Of a stretch of 64,000 bases of DNA, positions 55,476 through 64,000 are shown one piece after another. Positions within the stretch are counted from its first letter, which is position 1. Each line of letters opens with the position of its first letter. The translations under genes were made by a program, and so were the position numbers. The notes under the pieces were generated by a model. That model made no database searches, had not been told where the DNA came from, and worked only from the letters and a program-made list of their open reading frames with translations. Source of the DNA: Pseudomonas sp. C1C7 (GTDB taxonomy: Bacteria > Pseudomonadota > Gammaproteobacteria > Pseudomonadales > Pseudomonadaceae); assembly GCF_013359595.1 (NCBI RefSeq), contig NZ_JABFMP010000018.1, positions 1 to 64,000 of the forward strand, written 5' to 3'.

Positions 55476-55549
55476 TGTAGGAGTTGTCGAGTGAAACGAG
55501 GCTGCGATCTTTCAAGATCAAAAGATCGCAGCCTTCGGCAGCTCCTGCA
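55476..55549. repeat. REP inverted pair (CTGCGATC/GATCGCAG type)
   Basis: GAGTTGTCGAG-AGGCTGCGATCTTTC faces AAAGATCGCAGCCTTCGGC in the short gap between the convergent ABC exporter and slt genes. One arm is degenerate. Confidence 0.7.
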
Positions 55550-55568
55550 CGGGTAGTGCATTCACGAA

Positions 55569-57497
55569 TTACTGATCATCAAAATACCGCTCATGCCAAT
55601 CCACCAGCGGCTGCGGCGAATTGAGTTTTTGCCCGTAGATCACCGAATACGACAGCACGTTCTGCACATACTGACGGGTTTCGTCGAACGGAATGCTTTC
55701 CACCCACACATCGAAACTCAGGTGGTCCGCGCCGCGCAGCCACTGACGAACACGGCCGGGGCCGGCGTTGTAGGCGGCGGAGGCGAGGACGCGGTTGCCG
55801 TTGAACTGGCTGTGGACCTGGCTCAGGTAAGCGGCGCCGAGCTGGATGTTCTTGTCCGGATCGAACAGCTGCTGCGGCGAAGCATAGGGAATGCTGAATT
55901 TGCGCGAGGTTTCCTTGGCGGTCGCGGGCATCAGCTGCATCAGGCCGGAGGCACCGACGCCGGAACGGGCGTCGTCCATGAAGGCACTTTCCTGACGGGT
56001 GATGGCGAACACCCAGCTCGAATGCAGGCCGCGGTTCTTCGCTTCACGCACCAGGGTGTTGCGGTGGGCCATCGGGAAACGGATGTCCAGATCGTCCCAG
56101 TACTGGGCCTGGCTGATGGTGCGAATGGCCGGGAAATACCACTTGAGGTCGTAGGCCAGCTTCGCCTGGGCGACCATTTCGTCACGGCTGAAGTGGCGGC
56201 TGACGTGGTACCACTCGCGACGACCGTCGACGATCTGCCCGCGGGCATGGAATTCCAGGGCGCGACGAATGCCGGGCGTGTTGCGCACCTTGTTGATGGT
56301 GGCCTGGCTCAGCACCAGTGGCTTGTTGAGTAGCGAATAAGGCGATTGCGAACGGTCGGCGGCGAGGAAACCGTAGAAGTCGCGTTCACGAGCGAGGCTC
56401 TTGTACAGGGTTTGCGCTTCCGGATTCTGCGGCTGTGCCAGTTCCAGGCTGCGGGCCTGCCAGTAGCGCCAGCGATTGGTGGTGGCCAGGTCCTGAGGCA
56501 ATCGGCGGGTCAGCTGATAGGCATCATCCCAGCGAGCCAGGCGCAGGAGCAGGCGCATGCGCCATTCGGACACCGTGTTGTCGCGCAGTTCCGGGTCATA
56601 CTTGGTCATCATGTCCAGCGCGCGGCTGTCGAAACGGCGCGCGAGGGTCAGGCCGATTTCCCGGGCGATCGCCACTTTTTCATCGCGGGAGAAGTGCATG
56701 CTGCTGGCGTAACCGTCCAGCAGGTTCATGGCCCGGTCCGGGTCCTGTCGGGCGAGACGGCGCAGGCCAAGGCTGACCACGTCCGACATCGCCTCATCCG
56801 CCGGCGTGAAGCGTGACGGCTGATTGAGCAGTTCGGGGTTCTGTGCCACATCGATCAGCAGGCGACCGCGAGGGGCGAGGGTGGTCAGGCCGTTGACCAG
56901 GCTGGTGGCCAGCGGGTAGTTGCGCGTCTGGGCTGCAAGCTTGGTGCGTTCCCAGCGTTTCTGTTCGGTCAACTGGCCTTCGGCGGCCCACATGCCGAAT
57001 AGCGCATCGCAGGCTGCGGGCTGGGACTTGCCGGTCAGCCAGAGCTTGTTGGCGTTGGCGTAACCTTCGGCCTTGAGGTTGTGGCTGATCTGGTACTGCG
57101 CGTTCAGACAGTCCAGTTCAGTGAAGTTCATCTTCGGGTCGTAGTACTTGACGAAGGTCGCCCAGTCGCCGCGATCCGCCAGCCAGCGCAACCAGCGCAG
57201 CTTCATCCAGTTGGCCTGGGGCAGGTCGCCGTGTTCGGCGAGGAATTTTTCGATTTCGGCATTGCTCGCGGTTTTCAGGCGTGCGGTCAGCTCGTCATAG
57301 GCCAGGTAAGGTTCCAGCGGATAGTCGGCCAGGGCCTGGCTGTAACGGAAATAGGGGCCGGTGTCGCCCTTGGCCAGGGCGCGTTTGGCTTCATCGTAAT
57401 ACTGGCGTTGGGTGGACAGGTCCACCGCCTGGGCGGATTGAACGGCAGCGGCAGAAAGTAAAAAACACGACAAAAGATTGAAAAGGCGACTGCGCAT
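55569..57497 (-). CDS. slt: Soluble lytic murein transglycosylase
   Basis: Slt cuts peptidoglycan glycan strands, forming 1,6-anhydro ends. The 642-residue periplasmic protein has a signal peptide (MRSRLFNLLSCFLLSAAAVQ, cleavage near residue 24), a long helical U-ring domain (about 25-480) and a C-terminal SLT domain. Its catalytic Glu is E503 in TRQESAF, with GASGLMQLMPATA and AYNAGPGRVRQWL after it. The ATG at 57497 is chosen as it starts the signal peptide. Confidence 0.95.
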   Translation of the reverse strand: MRSRLFNLLSCFLLSAAAVQSAQAVDLSTQRQYYDEAKRALAKGDTGPYFRYSQALADYPLEPYLAYDELTARLKTASNAEIEKFLAEHGDLPQANWMKLRWLRWLADRGDWATFVKYYDPKMNFTELDCLNAQYQISHNLKAEGYANANKLWLTGKSQPAACDALFGMWAAEGQLTEQKRWERTKLAAQTRNYPLATSLVNGLTTLAPRGRLLIDVAQNPELLNQPSRFTPADEAMSDVVSLGLRRLARQDPDRAMNLLDGYASSMHFSRDEKVAIAREIGLTLARRFDSRALDMMTKYDPELRDNTVSEWRMRLLLRLARWDDAYQLTRRLPQDLATTNRWRYWQARSLELAQPQNPEAQTLYKSLARERDFYGFLAADRSQSPYSLLNKPLVLSQATINKVRNTPGIRRALEFHARGQIVDGRREWYHVSRHFSRDEMVAQAKLAYDLKWYFPAIRTISQAQYWDDLDIRFPMAHRNTLVREAKNRGLHSSWVFAITRQESAFMDDARSGVGASGLMQLMPATAKETSRKFSIPYASPQQLFDPDKNIQLGAAYLSQVHSQFNGNRVLASAAYNAGPGRVRQWLRGADHLSFDVWVESIPFDETRQYVQNVLSYSVIYGQKLNSPQPLVDWHERYFDDQ

Positions 57498-57710
57498 GAG
57501 ACGTCCGGACAGAAAAACCATGACAAGTGTCGACGATGCCGACACTGAATTATCCGTAGCTTAGCCTTTTGCCAGCAGCCGGTGAAAGGTTTGCGGACCT
57601 GTCTGCATCAGTTCGCAACATTTGTACTGCAGAGTGCTTCGAGAGTGAAATTGCCGGCCTTCTGAAGCCTCGATTCAGGTAGAATGCGCGCCCGGTTTTT
57701 GGAGAAGCTC

Positions 57711-59633
57711 ATGACCCTGCTCAAATTCAGCGATGTGTCCCTTGCTTTCGGCGCTATGCCGTTGTTGGACAAGGTGTCCTGGCAGATCGCCCGTGGTGAG
57801 CGGGTGTGCATCATCGGCCGCAACGGCACTGGCAAGTCCAGCATGATGAAGCTCGTCAAGGGCGACCAGAAGCCCGATGACGGCGCCGTCTGGCGCATGC
57901 CCGGGCTCAAGATCGGCGAATTGCCGCAAGAATTGCCGGTAGCCGACGAGCGGACGGTGTTCGACGTCGTGGCTGCGGGCCTGGACGGTGTCGGTGCGCT
58001 GCTGGCCGAATATCACCACCTGAGCCAGAACATCGTCACTGATGCCGATCTGGAAAAGCTGATGCACGTCCAGCACGACCTCGAAGCCCGTGACGGCTGG
58101 CGTTTGCAGACCCTGGTCGACAGCACCCTCAGCCGCCTGCAACTGCCGGCCGACAAGACCCTCGCCGAACTGTCCGGCGGCTGGCGTCGTCGCGTGCTGC
58201 TGGCCCAGGCCCTGGTGTCCGAGCCGGATCTGCTGCTGCTCGACGAACCGACCAACCACCTGGATATCGGCGCCATCGCCTGGCTCGAAGAAGCGCTGAA
58301 GGATTTCCAGGGCGCCGTGCTGTTCATCACCCACGACCGCTCCTTCCTGCAAAACCTTGCCACCCGCATCCTGGAACTGGATCGCGGCGGGCTGATCGAC
58401 TGGAGCGGCGACTACGCCAGCTTCCTGGTGCATAAAGAAGCGGAACTTGCCGCCGAGGCCACCGCCAACGCGCTGTTCGACAAGCGCCTGGCCCAGGAAG
58501 AAGTGTGGATTCGCCAGGGCATCAAGGCCCGGCGTACCCGTAACGAAGGCCGCGTTCGCGCCCTCAAGGCCCTGCGCATCGAGCGCAGCGAGCGCCGTGA
58601 GCGCACCGGCAAGGCCAACATTCAGTTGGACACGGCGGAAAAATCCGGCAAGCAGGTGATGGTGCTGGACAACGTGAGCTTCGCGCATCCGGACGGTCCG
58701 TTCCTGATCAAGGATTTCTCCATGGTCCTGCAGCGCGGCGACCGTATCGGTCTGCTCGGCGCCAACGGTACCGGCAAGACCACGCTGCTCAAACTGATGC
58801 TCAGCGGCTTGCAGCCCACCAGCGGCACGGTGGAAGAGGGCACCAAGATCGACGTGGCCTACTTCGACCAGTTGCGTCACCAGCTGGATCTGGAAAAAAC
58901 CGTGATCGACAACGTCGCCGAAGGTCGCGACTTCATCGATATCGACGGCCAGAGCCGCCACGTGCTGAGCTACCTCGGCGACTTCCTGTTCAGCCCGCAG
59001 CGTGCGCGCACGCCGGTCAAGGCGCTGTCCGGTGGCGAGCGTGCCCGTCTGTTGCTGGCCAAGCTGTTCAGCAAGCCGGCGAACCTGCTGGTCCTCGACG
59101 AACCGACCAACGACCTCGACGTCGAAACCCTGGAACTGCTGGAAGAGGTCCTGCTGACCTTCAGCGGCACCGTGCTGATGGTCAGCCACGACCGGGCATT
59201 CCTCGATAACGTGGTGACCAGCACCCTGGTGTTCGAAGGCGAAGGCAAGATTCGCGAGTACGTCGGCGGTTACCAGGACTGGCTGCGTCAGGGCGGTTCG
59301 CCGCGTCTGCTGGGCGTGACGGAAAGCAAGTCCGGCAAGGCTGACCTGAACTCCGCGATCGTCAAGGCCGAGCCGGCTCCGGTTGCGGCAGTCGTCGAAG
59401 CACCGGCTGCGGCGAAGAAGAAGCTCAGCTACAAGTTGCAGCGCGAGCTGGAAGCGTTGCCAGGACAGATCGACGACATGGAGCAGCAAATCGCTGCCGT
59501 TGAAGCACAGATGGCGGATGCCGGTTTCTACCTGCGTCCGTCGACCGAAACGGCTGCGGTGATCGCCCAGCTGGCGCAGTTGCAGGCTGAGCTCGACGTG
59601 ATGGTCGAGCGCTGGGCCGAACTGGATGAGTGA
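57711..59633 (+). CDS. uup: ABC-F ATPase Uup
   Basis: ABC-F proteins have two ABC domains and no membrane part and act on ribosomes or recombination intermediates. Uup limits excision of transposons in E. coli. The 640-residue protein has Walker A GRNGTGKSS and GANGTGKTT, signatures LSGGWRRR and LSGGERAR, Walker B DEPTNHLD and DEPTNDLD, and a C-terminal coiled coil (about 570-640). The ATG at 57711 gives MTLLKFSDVSLAFGAM. A -10-like TAGAAT lies at 57680-57685. Confidence 0.93.
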   Translation: MTLLKFSDVSLAFGAMPLLDKVSWQIARGERVCIIGRNGTGKSSMMKLVKGDQKPDDGAVWRMPGLKIGELPQELPVADERTVFDVVAAGLDGVGALLAEYHHLSQNIVTDADLEKLMHVQHDLEARDGWRLQTLVDSTLSRLQLPADKTLAELSGGWRRRVLLAQALVSEPDLLLLDEPTNHLDIGAIAWLEEALKDFQGAVLFITHDRSFLQNLATRILELDRGGLIDWSGDYASFLVHKEAELAAEATANALFDKRLAQEEVWIRQGIKARRTRNEGRVRALKALRIERSERRERTGKANIQLDTAEKSGKQVMVLDNVSFAHPDGPFLIKDFSMVLQRGDRIGLLGANGTGKTTLLKLMLSGLQPTSGTVEEGTKIDVAYFDQLRHQLDLEKTVIDNVAEGRDFIDIDGQSRHVLSYLGDFLFSPQRARTPVKALSGGERARLLLAKLFSKPANLLVLDEPTNDLDVETLELLEEVLLTFSGTVLMVSHDRAFLDNVVTSTLVFEGEGKIREYVGGYQDWLRQGGSPRLLGVTESKSGKADLNSAIVKAEPAPVAAVVEAPAAAKKKLSYKLQRELEALPGQIDDMEQQIAAVEAQMADAGFYLRPSTETAAVIAQLAQLQAELDVMVERWAELDE

Positions 59634-59647
59634 TTGAACCGGCCATG

Positions 59648-59685
59648 AAAAAGCCCGGCGTTCTTTAAAGAGCGCCGGGCTTTTT
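59648..59685. terminator. Bidirectional terminator between uup and usp
   Basis: The stem AAAAAGCCCGGCG/CGCCGGGCTTTTT is perfect, with A on the left and T on the right. It ends both convergent genes. Confidence 0.9.
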
Positions 59686-59722
59686 CACATCTGTCTCGAT
59701 CCCTGTATCTGCAGGAGCGAGG

Positions 59723-60163
59723 TCAGTTTTTGCTTTGCAGGCGCACCGCCAGCACATCGCAAGGCGCACCGTGCAGGACGTCATTGGCGGTAGAGCCCAG
59801 CAGCAATGCCAGGCCATGTCGACCATGACTCCCCACTACGATCATGTCGCAGTTCTGTTCCTTGGCCAGGTGGTGAATCTCCTGGCGCGGCTGGCCGTAG
59901 GTCAGGTGACAGTTTTCCCGGGAGAGCTCCGGGTACTTCACGATCAGGCGATCGAGGCGCTCCTTGGCCTGATCGAACTGCTGCTGTTGCAGTTGTGACA
60001 GGTCCATCGGCACGTCACCACCAAAGGCCATGGCCATTGGCTCGACGATGTGGACCATGGACAATTTCGCGCCGTTGCTCACCGACAGTTCGCGAGCGCG
60101 GTGGATGACAGGGTCGCACTCTTCGGTGAGATCTACAGCGACCAGAATATGCTCGTAGGGCAT
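59723..60163 (-). CDS. Universal stress protein (UspA family)
   Basis: This 146-residue cytosolic protein has the ATP-binding pattern G-x2-G-x9-GS (VGSHGRHGLALLLGSTAND) and the start MPYEHILVAVDLTEE. Usp proteins help survival in starvation, oxidative stress or low oxygen. The ATG at 60163 follows GAGGAGCACC. It diverges from the hypothetical membrane gene at 60268. Confidence 0.92.
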   Translation of the reverse strand: MPYEHILVAVDLTEECDPVIHRARELSVSNGAKLSMVHIVEPMAMAFGGDVPMDLSQLQQQQFDQAKERLDRLIVKYPELSRENCHLTYGQPRQEIHHLAKEQNCDMIVVGSHGRHGLALLLGSTANDVLHGAPCDVLAVRLQSKN

Positions 60164-60267
60164 GAGGTGCTCCTCCTGAGAAACGCAATATTGGTAAGTA
60201 TGGCTGGTTTCAAGCGCATTGGTTCCAAAGTGACTCAATCCGCTCATTCAAAATCGGGAGTACAGAT

Positions 60268-60705
60268 ATGACGGTCTGGATAGTGGTGTCAATCCTGCTG
60301 GTGGTGCTCAGCCCCCTGGCATGGTTGCGCCCATCGCGCCAGCAGAGTGGTCGCATGGCCCTGCGCATGGAGGCGCGACGCATCGGCCTGGCCATGCAAC
60401 TGGCCCCTCAGGAGTGGCCGCACTGGCTCAGTCAGGAGCCGCCAAATCCGTGTGCGCAGTACCACCGACCAAGGCGCGGCACCCAGCCGGCCTGTTGGAG
60501 TTTCTGGCAAAAATCACCGGGTCTGTGGGTGAATCAATGGCAGGAGCCGTGCGAGGATCGCGCGCTGCTAGATCATTTCGAAAAGTTGCCGGGCAATGTC
60601 TTCAAGGTCGAGGCCGACAAGCAGATGATCGCCCTGTATTGGGGCGAGAAGGGCGAGGCCGAAGTTCTGCAGCACATCGATGCCACCCTCAAGGCATTGG
60701 CGTAG
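60268..60705 (+). CDS. Hypothetical membrane-anchored protein
   Basis: This 145-residue protein has one N-terminal membrane segment (VWIVVSILLVVLSPLAWL, residues 3-20), a basic region (RMEARRIGL) and a cytosolic tail with several Trp and Pro. Similar genes in pseudomonads are often named YajC-like, but I see no YajC motif. It diverges from usp. Function unknown. Confidence 0.75.
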   Translation: MTVWIVVSILLVVLSPLAWLRPSRQQSGRMALRMEARRIGLAMQLAPQEWPHWLSQEPPNPCAQYHRPRRGTQPACWSFWQKSPGLWVNQWQEPCEDRALLDHFEKLPGNVFKVEADKQMIALYWGEKGEAEVLQHIDATLKALA

Positions 60706-60713
60706 CAGGACCC

Positions 60714-60741
60714 TGTAGGAGCGAGCAAGCTCGCTTCTACA
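60714..60741. repeat. Short REP singlet (GAGCGAGCAAGCTCGC)
   Basis: TGTAGGAGCGAG faces CTCGCTTCTACA with one mismatch and a tight CAAG centre. It is a compact member of the GAGC family, just after the hypothetical gene. Confidence 0.7.
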
Positions 60742-60751
60742 GAAAGCAAAA

Positions 60752-60779
60752 AATAAAAAGCCCGACAACATCATCGGGC
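60752..60779 (-). terminator. Minus-strand terminator with no gene in front
   Basis: The stem GCCCGA/TCGGGC is followed on the minus strand by TTTTTATTTTTT. On the plus strand there is no T run, so it does not suit the hypothetical gene at 60268-60705. It implies a transcript coming from the right. Confidence 0.7.
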
Positions 60780-61235
60780 GGGATGGCCAGGCAGGCCGGT
60801 AAATTAATTTTGTTTCATCTCGCGTCCGGCATTCGCCAGCGGCGTACAAATTCCCTTGAGGTTTCGCCAGCGTAGCTTGTTAAACAAAGGCTGCCGCGAA
60901 TTAGGGCGACTTTTCTAATGATTGATCCTATGAATGTCCCTACATGCAAACGCATGTTTTAGGTCGTTGTCCTACAGAAATGACCGCAAAGTCGCGTTTC
61001 ACCCCGCATTTTGGGCGATTGACAATTGGCGGAAACTCCGTGAAGGTGGCGTACCCAAATCAAACGGGCGTATGAATTGAGCGTTTGTATTTAAAATCGC
61101 TCCTACAGAATCCCGACTATCGCGTTGGCGGGTGTGCCGGGTGGATTGGCGTAGCATCGACGATTGACGTCCCTGCCAGCCCTTCGCCTGCTTCCGACGT
61201 GTACTGTTCAGCTTCCATATCGTGGAGATCAGTTG
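60780..61235. other. Long gap before fadB, possible minus-strand small RNA or peptide
   Basis: This 456-bp region holds the fadB promoter and several signals. Direct repeats TTCGCCAGCG lie at 60832-60841 and 60863-60872. A perfect palindrome ACATGC-AAAC-GCATGT lies at 60942-60957. CAAACG (61061-61066) faces CGTTTG (61082-61087), a possible site for a fatty-acid regulator such as PsrA. On the minus strand a short frame ends ANAGREMKQN, but its start would be a TTG. No gene is certain. Confidence 0.45.
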
Positions 61236-63383
61236 ATGATTTACGAAGGTAAAGCCATCACGGTTAAGGCTCTTGAAAGTGGCATCGTCGAACTGAAGTT
61301 CGACCTCAAGGGTGAGTCCGTCAACAAGTTCAACCGTCTAACCCTGAACGAACTGCGTCAGGCCGTGGACGCCATCAAGGCAGATGCTTCGATCAAGGGC
61401 GTGATCGTCAGCAGTGGCAAGGACGTGTTCATCGTCGGCGCCGACATCACCGAATTTGTCGACAACTTCAAGCTGCCGGATGCAGAGCTTGTTGCTGGCA
61501 ACCTCGAAGCCAACAGGATTTTCAGCGATTTCGAAGACCTCAACGTTCCGACCGTTGCCGCGATCAATGGCATCGCGCTGGGTGGCGGTCTGGAAATGTG
61601 CCTGGCCGCGGACTACCGCGTCATGTCCACCAGCGCCAAGATCGGCCTGCCGGAAGTCAAGCTGGGCATCTACCCGGGCTTCGGCGGTACCGTGCGCATG
61701 CCACGCCTGATCGGTGTCGACAACGCCATCGAATGGATTGCCGCCGGCAAGGAAAACCGTGCCGAAGACGCGCTGAAAGTCGGCGCCGTCGATGCCGTGG
61801 TTGCCCCTGAGAAGCTGCAGGAAGCTGCGCTGGAACTGATCAAGCGCGCCATTTCCGGCGAGTTCGATTACAAGGCCAAGCGCCAGCCGAAGCTGGAAAA
61901 GCTCAAGCTCAACGCCATCGAGCAAATGATGGCTTTCGAAACCGCCAAAGGGTTCGTGGCCGGTCAGGCGGGTCCTAACTACCCGGCGCCGGTCGAAGCG
62001 ATCAAGACCATCCAGAAAGCCGCGAACTTCGGTCGTGAAAAGGCTCTGGAAGTCGAAGCCGCCGGTTTCGTCAAACTGGCCAAGACCCCGGCTGCGCAAA
62101 GCCTGATCGGTCTGTTCCTGAACGATCAGGAACTGAAGAAAAAGGCCAAGGCCTATGACGAAATCGCCAAGGACGTGAAGCAGGCCGCCGTATTGGGCGC
62201 CGGCATCATGGGTGGCGGTATCGCCTATCAGTCGGCTTCCAAAGGCACGCCGATCCTGATGAAGGACATCAACGAGCACGGTATCGAGCAGGGTCTGGCC
62301 GAAGCCGCCAAACTGCTGGTTGGCCGTGTCGAAAAAGGCCGCATGACCGCCGCGAAAATGGCTGAAGTGCTCAACGGCATTCGCCCGACCCTGTCCTACG
62401 GTGATTTCGGTCACGTGGACCTGGTGGTTGAAGCGGTCGTCGAGAACCCGAAGGTCAAGCAAGCCGTCCTGGCCGAAGTCGAATCCCAGGTCAAGGAAGG
62501 CACCATCCTCGCTTCCAACACCTCCACCATTTCCATCAGCCTGCTGGCCAAGGCCCTCAAGCATCCGGAAAACTTCGTCGGCATGCACTTCTTCAACCCG
62601 GTACACATGATGCCGCTGGTGGAAGTGATCCGTGGCGAGAAGTCCAGCGAGCTGGCCGTTGCCACCACCGTTGCCTACGCCAAGAAAATGGGCAAGAACC
62701 CGATCGTGGTCAACGACTGCCCGGGCTTCCTGGTCAACCGCGTCCTGTTCCCGTACTTCGGCGGTTTCGCCAAGCTGGTCAGCGCCGGTGTCGACTTCGT
62801 GCGCATCGACAAGGTCATGGAAAAATTCGGCTGGCCGATGGGCCCGGCCTACTTGATGGATGTGGTCGGCATCGACACCGGCCACCACGGTCGCGACGTC
62901 ATGGCTGAAGGTTTCCCGGACCGCATGAAAGACGACACTCGTTCGGCTGTAGACGCGCTGTACGAAGCCAATCGTCTCGGTCAGAAGAACGGCAAGGGTT
63001 TCTACGCCTACGAGGCCGACAAGAAGGGCAAGCAGAAGAAGGTCGTCGATCCGTCGGTACTTGAAGTGCTCAAGCCAGTTGTCTTCGAGCAGCGTGAAGT
63101 CACTGACGAAGACATCATCAACTGGATGATGATCCCGCTGTGCCTGGAAACCGTACGCTGCCTGGAAGACGGCATCGTTGAAACCGCCGCCGAAGCCGAC
63201 ATGGGTCTGGTCTACGGTATTGGTTTCCCTCCATTCCGTGGCGGTGCGCTGCGCTACATCGATTCGATCGGTGTTGCCGAGTTCGTCGCCCTGGCTGACC
63301 AGTACGCTGATTTGGGCGCGCTGTACCACCCGACCGCGAAGCTGCGCGAAATGGCCAAGAACGGCCAGAGCTTCTTCGGTTAA
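61236..63383 (+). CDS. fadB: Fatty acid oxidation complex subunit alpha FadB
   Basis: FadB has enoyl-CoA hydratase/isomerase and 3-hydroxyacyl-CoA dehydrogenase activities for beta-oxidation. The 715-residue protein has crotonase-type Glu in GGGLEMCLAADYR and LPEVKLGIYPGFGG, then NAD motif GAGIMGGGIA and catalytic His in MHFFNPVHMM. The ATG at 61236 follows TGGAGATCAG and gives MIYEGKAITVKALE. It is 29 bp before fadA, with which it forms the alpha2-beta2 complex. Confidence 0.96.
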   Translation: MIYEGKAITVKALESGIVELKFDLKGESVNKFNRLTLNELRQAVDAIKADASIKGVIVSSGKDVFIVGADITEFVDNFKLPDAELVAGNLEANRIFSDFEDLNVPTVAAINGIALGGGLEMCLAADYRVMSTSAKIGLPEVKLGIYPGFGGTVRMPRLIGVDNAIEWIAAGKENRAEDALKVGAVDAVVAPEKLQEAALELIKRAISGEFDYKAKRQPKLEKLKLNAIEQMMAFETAKGFVAGQAGPNYPAPVEAIKTIQKAANFGREKALEVEAAGFVKLAKTPAAQSLIGLFLNDQELKKKAKAYDEIAKDVKQAAVLGAGIMGGGIAYQSASKGTPILMKDINEHGIEQGLAEAAKLLVGRVEKGRMTAAKMAEVLNGIRPTLSYGDFGHVDLVVEAVVENPKVKQAVLAEVESQVKEGTILASNTSTISISLLAKALKHPENFVGMHFFNPVHMMPLVEVIRGEKSSELAVATTVAYAKKMGKNPIVVNDCPGFLVNRVLFPYFGGFAKLVSAGVDFVRIDKVMEKFGWPMGPAYLMDVVGIDTGHHGRDVMAEGFPDRMKDDTRSAVDALYEANRLGQKNGKGFYAYEADKKGKQKKVVDPSVLEVLKPVVFEQREVTDEDIINWMMIPLCLETVRCLEDGIVETAAEADMGLVYGIGFPPFRGGALRYIDSIGVAEFVALADQYADLGALYHPTAKLREMAKNGQSFFG

Positions 63384-63412
63384 GCGCCCCCAACTAGAGT
63401 GAGAGTGAACTT

Positions 63413-64000
63413 ATGAGCTTGAATCCTAGAGACGTCGTGATTGTCGACTTCGGTCGTACTCCGATGGGCCGCTCCAAGGGCGGCATGCACCGCAACACCC
63501 GTGCCGAAGACATGTCGGCGCACCTGATCAGCAAAGTGCTGGAACGCAACACCAGGATCGACCCGAACGAAGTCGAGGACGTGATCTGGGGCTGCGTGAA
63601 CCAGACCCTGGAGCAGGGCTGGAACATTGCGCGCATGGCGTCGCTGATGACCCAGATCCCGCACACCTCGGCCGCCCAGACCGTCAGCCGCCTGTGTGGT
63701 TCGTCCATGAGCGCGCTGCACACCGCTGCGCAGGCGATCATGACCGGCAACGGTGACGTTTTCGTCGTTGGTGGCGTCGAGCATATGGGCCACGTGAGCA
63801 TGATGCACGGTGTCGATCCGAACCCGCACATGTCGCTGTACGCGGCAAAAGCTTCGGGCATGATGGGCCTGACCGCGGAAATGCTCGGCAAAATGCACGG
63901 CATTACCCGCGAACAGCAGGACGCCTTTGGTCTGCGCTCCCACCAGCTCGCCCACAAGGCGACCGTGGAAGGCAAGTTCAAGGACGAAATCATCCCGATG
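63413..64000 (+). CDS. fadA: 3-ketoacyl-CoA thiolase FadA, beta subunit (partial)
   Basis: FadA cleaves 3-ketoacyl-CoA with CoA to give acetyl-CoA in beta-oxidation. The first 196 residues are here and the window ends before the stop. The nucleophilic Cys, C95, is in SRLCGSSMSA, with GGVEHMGHVSM further on. The start MSLNPRDVVIVDFGRTPMG matches the family. It is 29 bp after fadB, surely one operon. Confidence 0.96.
   Translation, partial: MSLNPRDVVIVDFGRTPMGRSKGGMHRNTRAEDMSAHLISKVLERNTRIDPNEVEDVIWGCVNQTLEQGWNIARMASLMTQIPHTSAAQTVSRLCGSSMSALHTAAQAIMTGNGDVFVVGGVEHMGHVSMMHGVDPNPHMSLYAAKASGMMGLTAEMLGKMHGITREQQDAFGLRSHQLAHKATVEGKFKDEIIPM

Overview
The window is chromosomal DNA from a Pseudomonas of the fluorescens group. 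The evidence is high GC with Pseudomonas-like codon use, an Anr regulator beside two tandem cbb3 oxidase operons, a 4.5S RNA gene of Pseudomonas type, and many REP elements of the GAGCNNGCTCGC and CTGCCGNAGGCTGCGATC kinds. Local gene order (smc-zipA-ligA, dnaX-ybaB-recR, apt-anr-hemN-ccoSIHG-cco1-cco2, aer-acnA, slt-uup-usp-fadBA) matches what I recall of other pseudomonads. I saw no rRNA, tRNA, CRISPR array, prophage, integron or insertion sequence. Almost everything is core genome.

Layout. 1-9460: purine and nucleobase catabolism. A BenE-type transporter, a GntR regulator, guanine deaminase (guaD) and xanthine dehydrogenase (xdhA-xdhB-xdhC, minus strand) are followed by a second, divergent GntR regulator. 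9463-16643: chromosome and cell division (smc, zipA, ligA). 16835-16947: 4.5S SRP RNA. 17325-19779: a PAS-GGDEF-EAL protein with altered catalytic motifs and a periplasmic solute-binding protein. 19913-24377: dnaX, ybaB, a CurA-like reductase and recR. 24538-26362: an acyl-CoA dehydrogenase and apt. 26445-42120: the microaerobic respiration block, all on the minus strand: anr, hemN, a TauE/SafE-like membrane protein, the cbb3 assembly genes ccoS-ccoI-ccoH-ccoG, then two full structural operons, ccoN1O1Q1P1 and ccoN2O2Q2P2. 42205-48417: an alpha/beta hydrolase, the energy taxis receptor aer, a CPBP protease and acnA. 48745-53420: rlmM, tusA, a MATE exporter, pdxB and a 59-residue conserved-looking small gene. 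53671-60705: an ABC exporter, slt, uup, a universal stress protein and a membrane-anchored hypothetical. 61236-64000: fadB and the first half of fadA.

How it works together. GuaD turns guanine into xanthine and XdhAB oxidises hypoxanthine and xanthine to urate, with XdhC helping to insert the sulfurated molybdenum cofactor. At low oxygen, Anr probably activates hemN (heme without O2) and the high-affinity cbb3 oxidase. I find Anr-type boxes before hemN and ccoN2, and weaker ones before ccoG and ccoN1. CcoG, CcoI, CcoH and CcoS supply copper and assemble the oxidase, and Aer directs the cell along redox and oxygen gradients. FadB and FadA perform beta-oxidation.

The most interesting unexplained signals are a minus-strand terminator with no gene in front of it (60752-60779), two TGAC-N6-GTCA palindromes before xdhA, an Anr box inside the first codons of a divergent gene, a long near-identical tract shared by ccoO1 and ccoO2, and a pair of REP doublets with a conserved 48-bp core.
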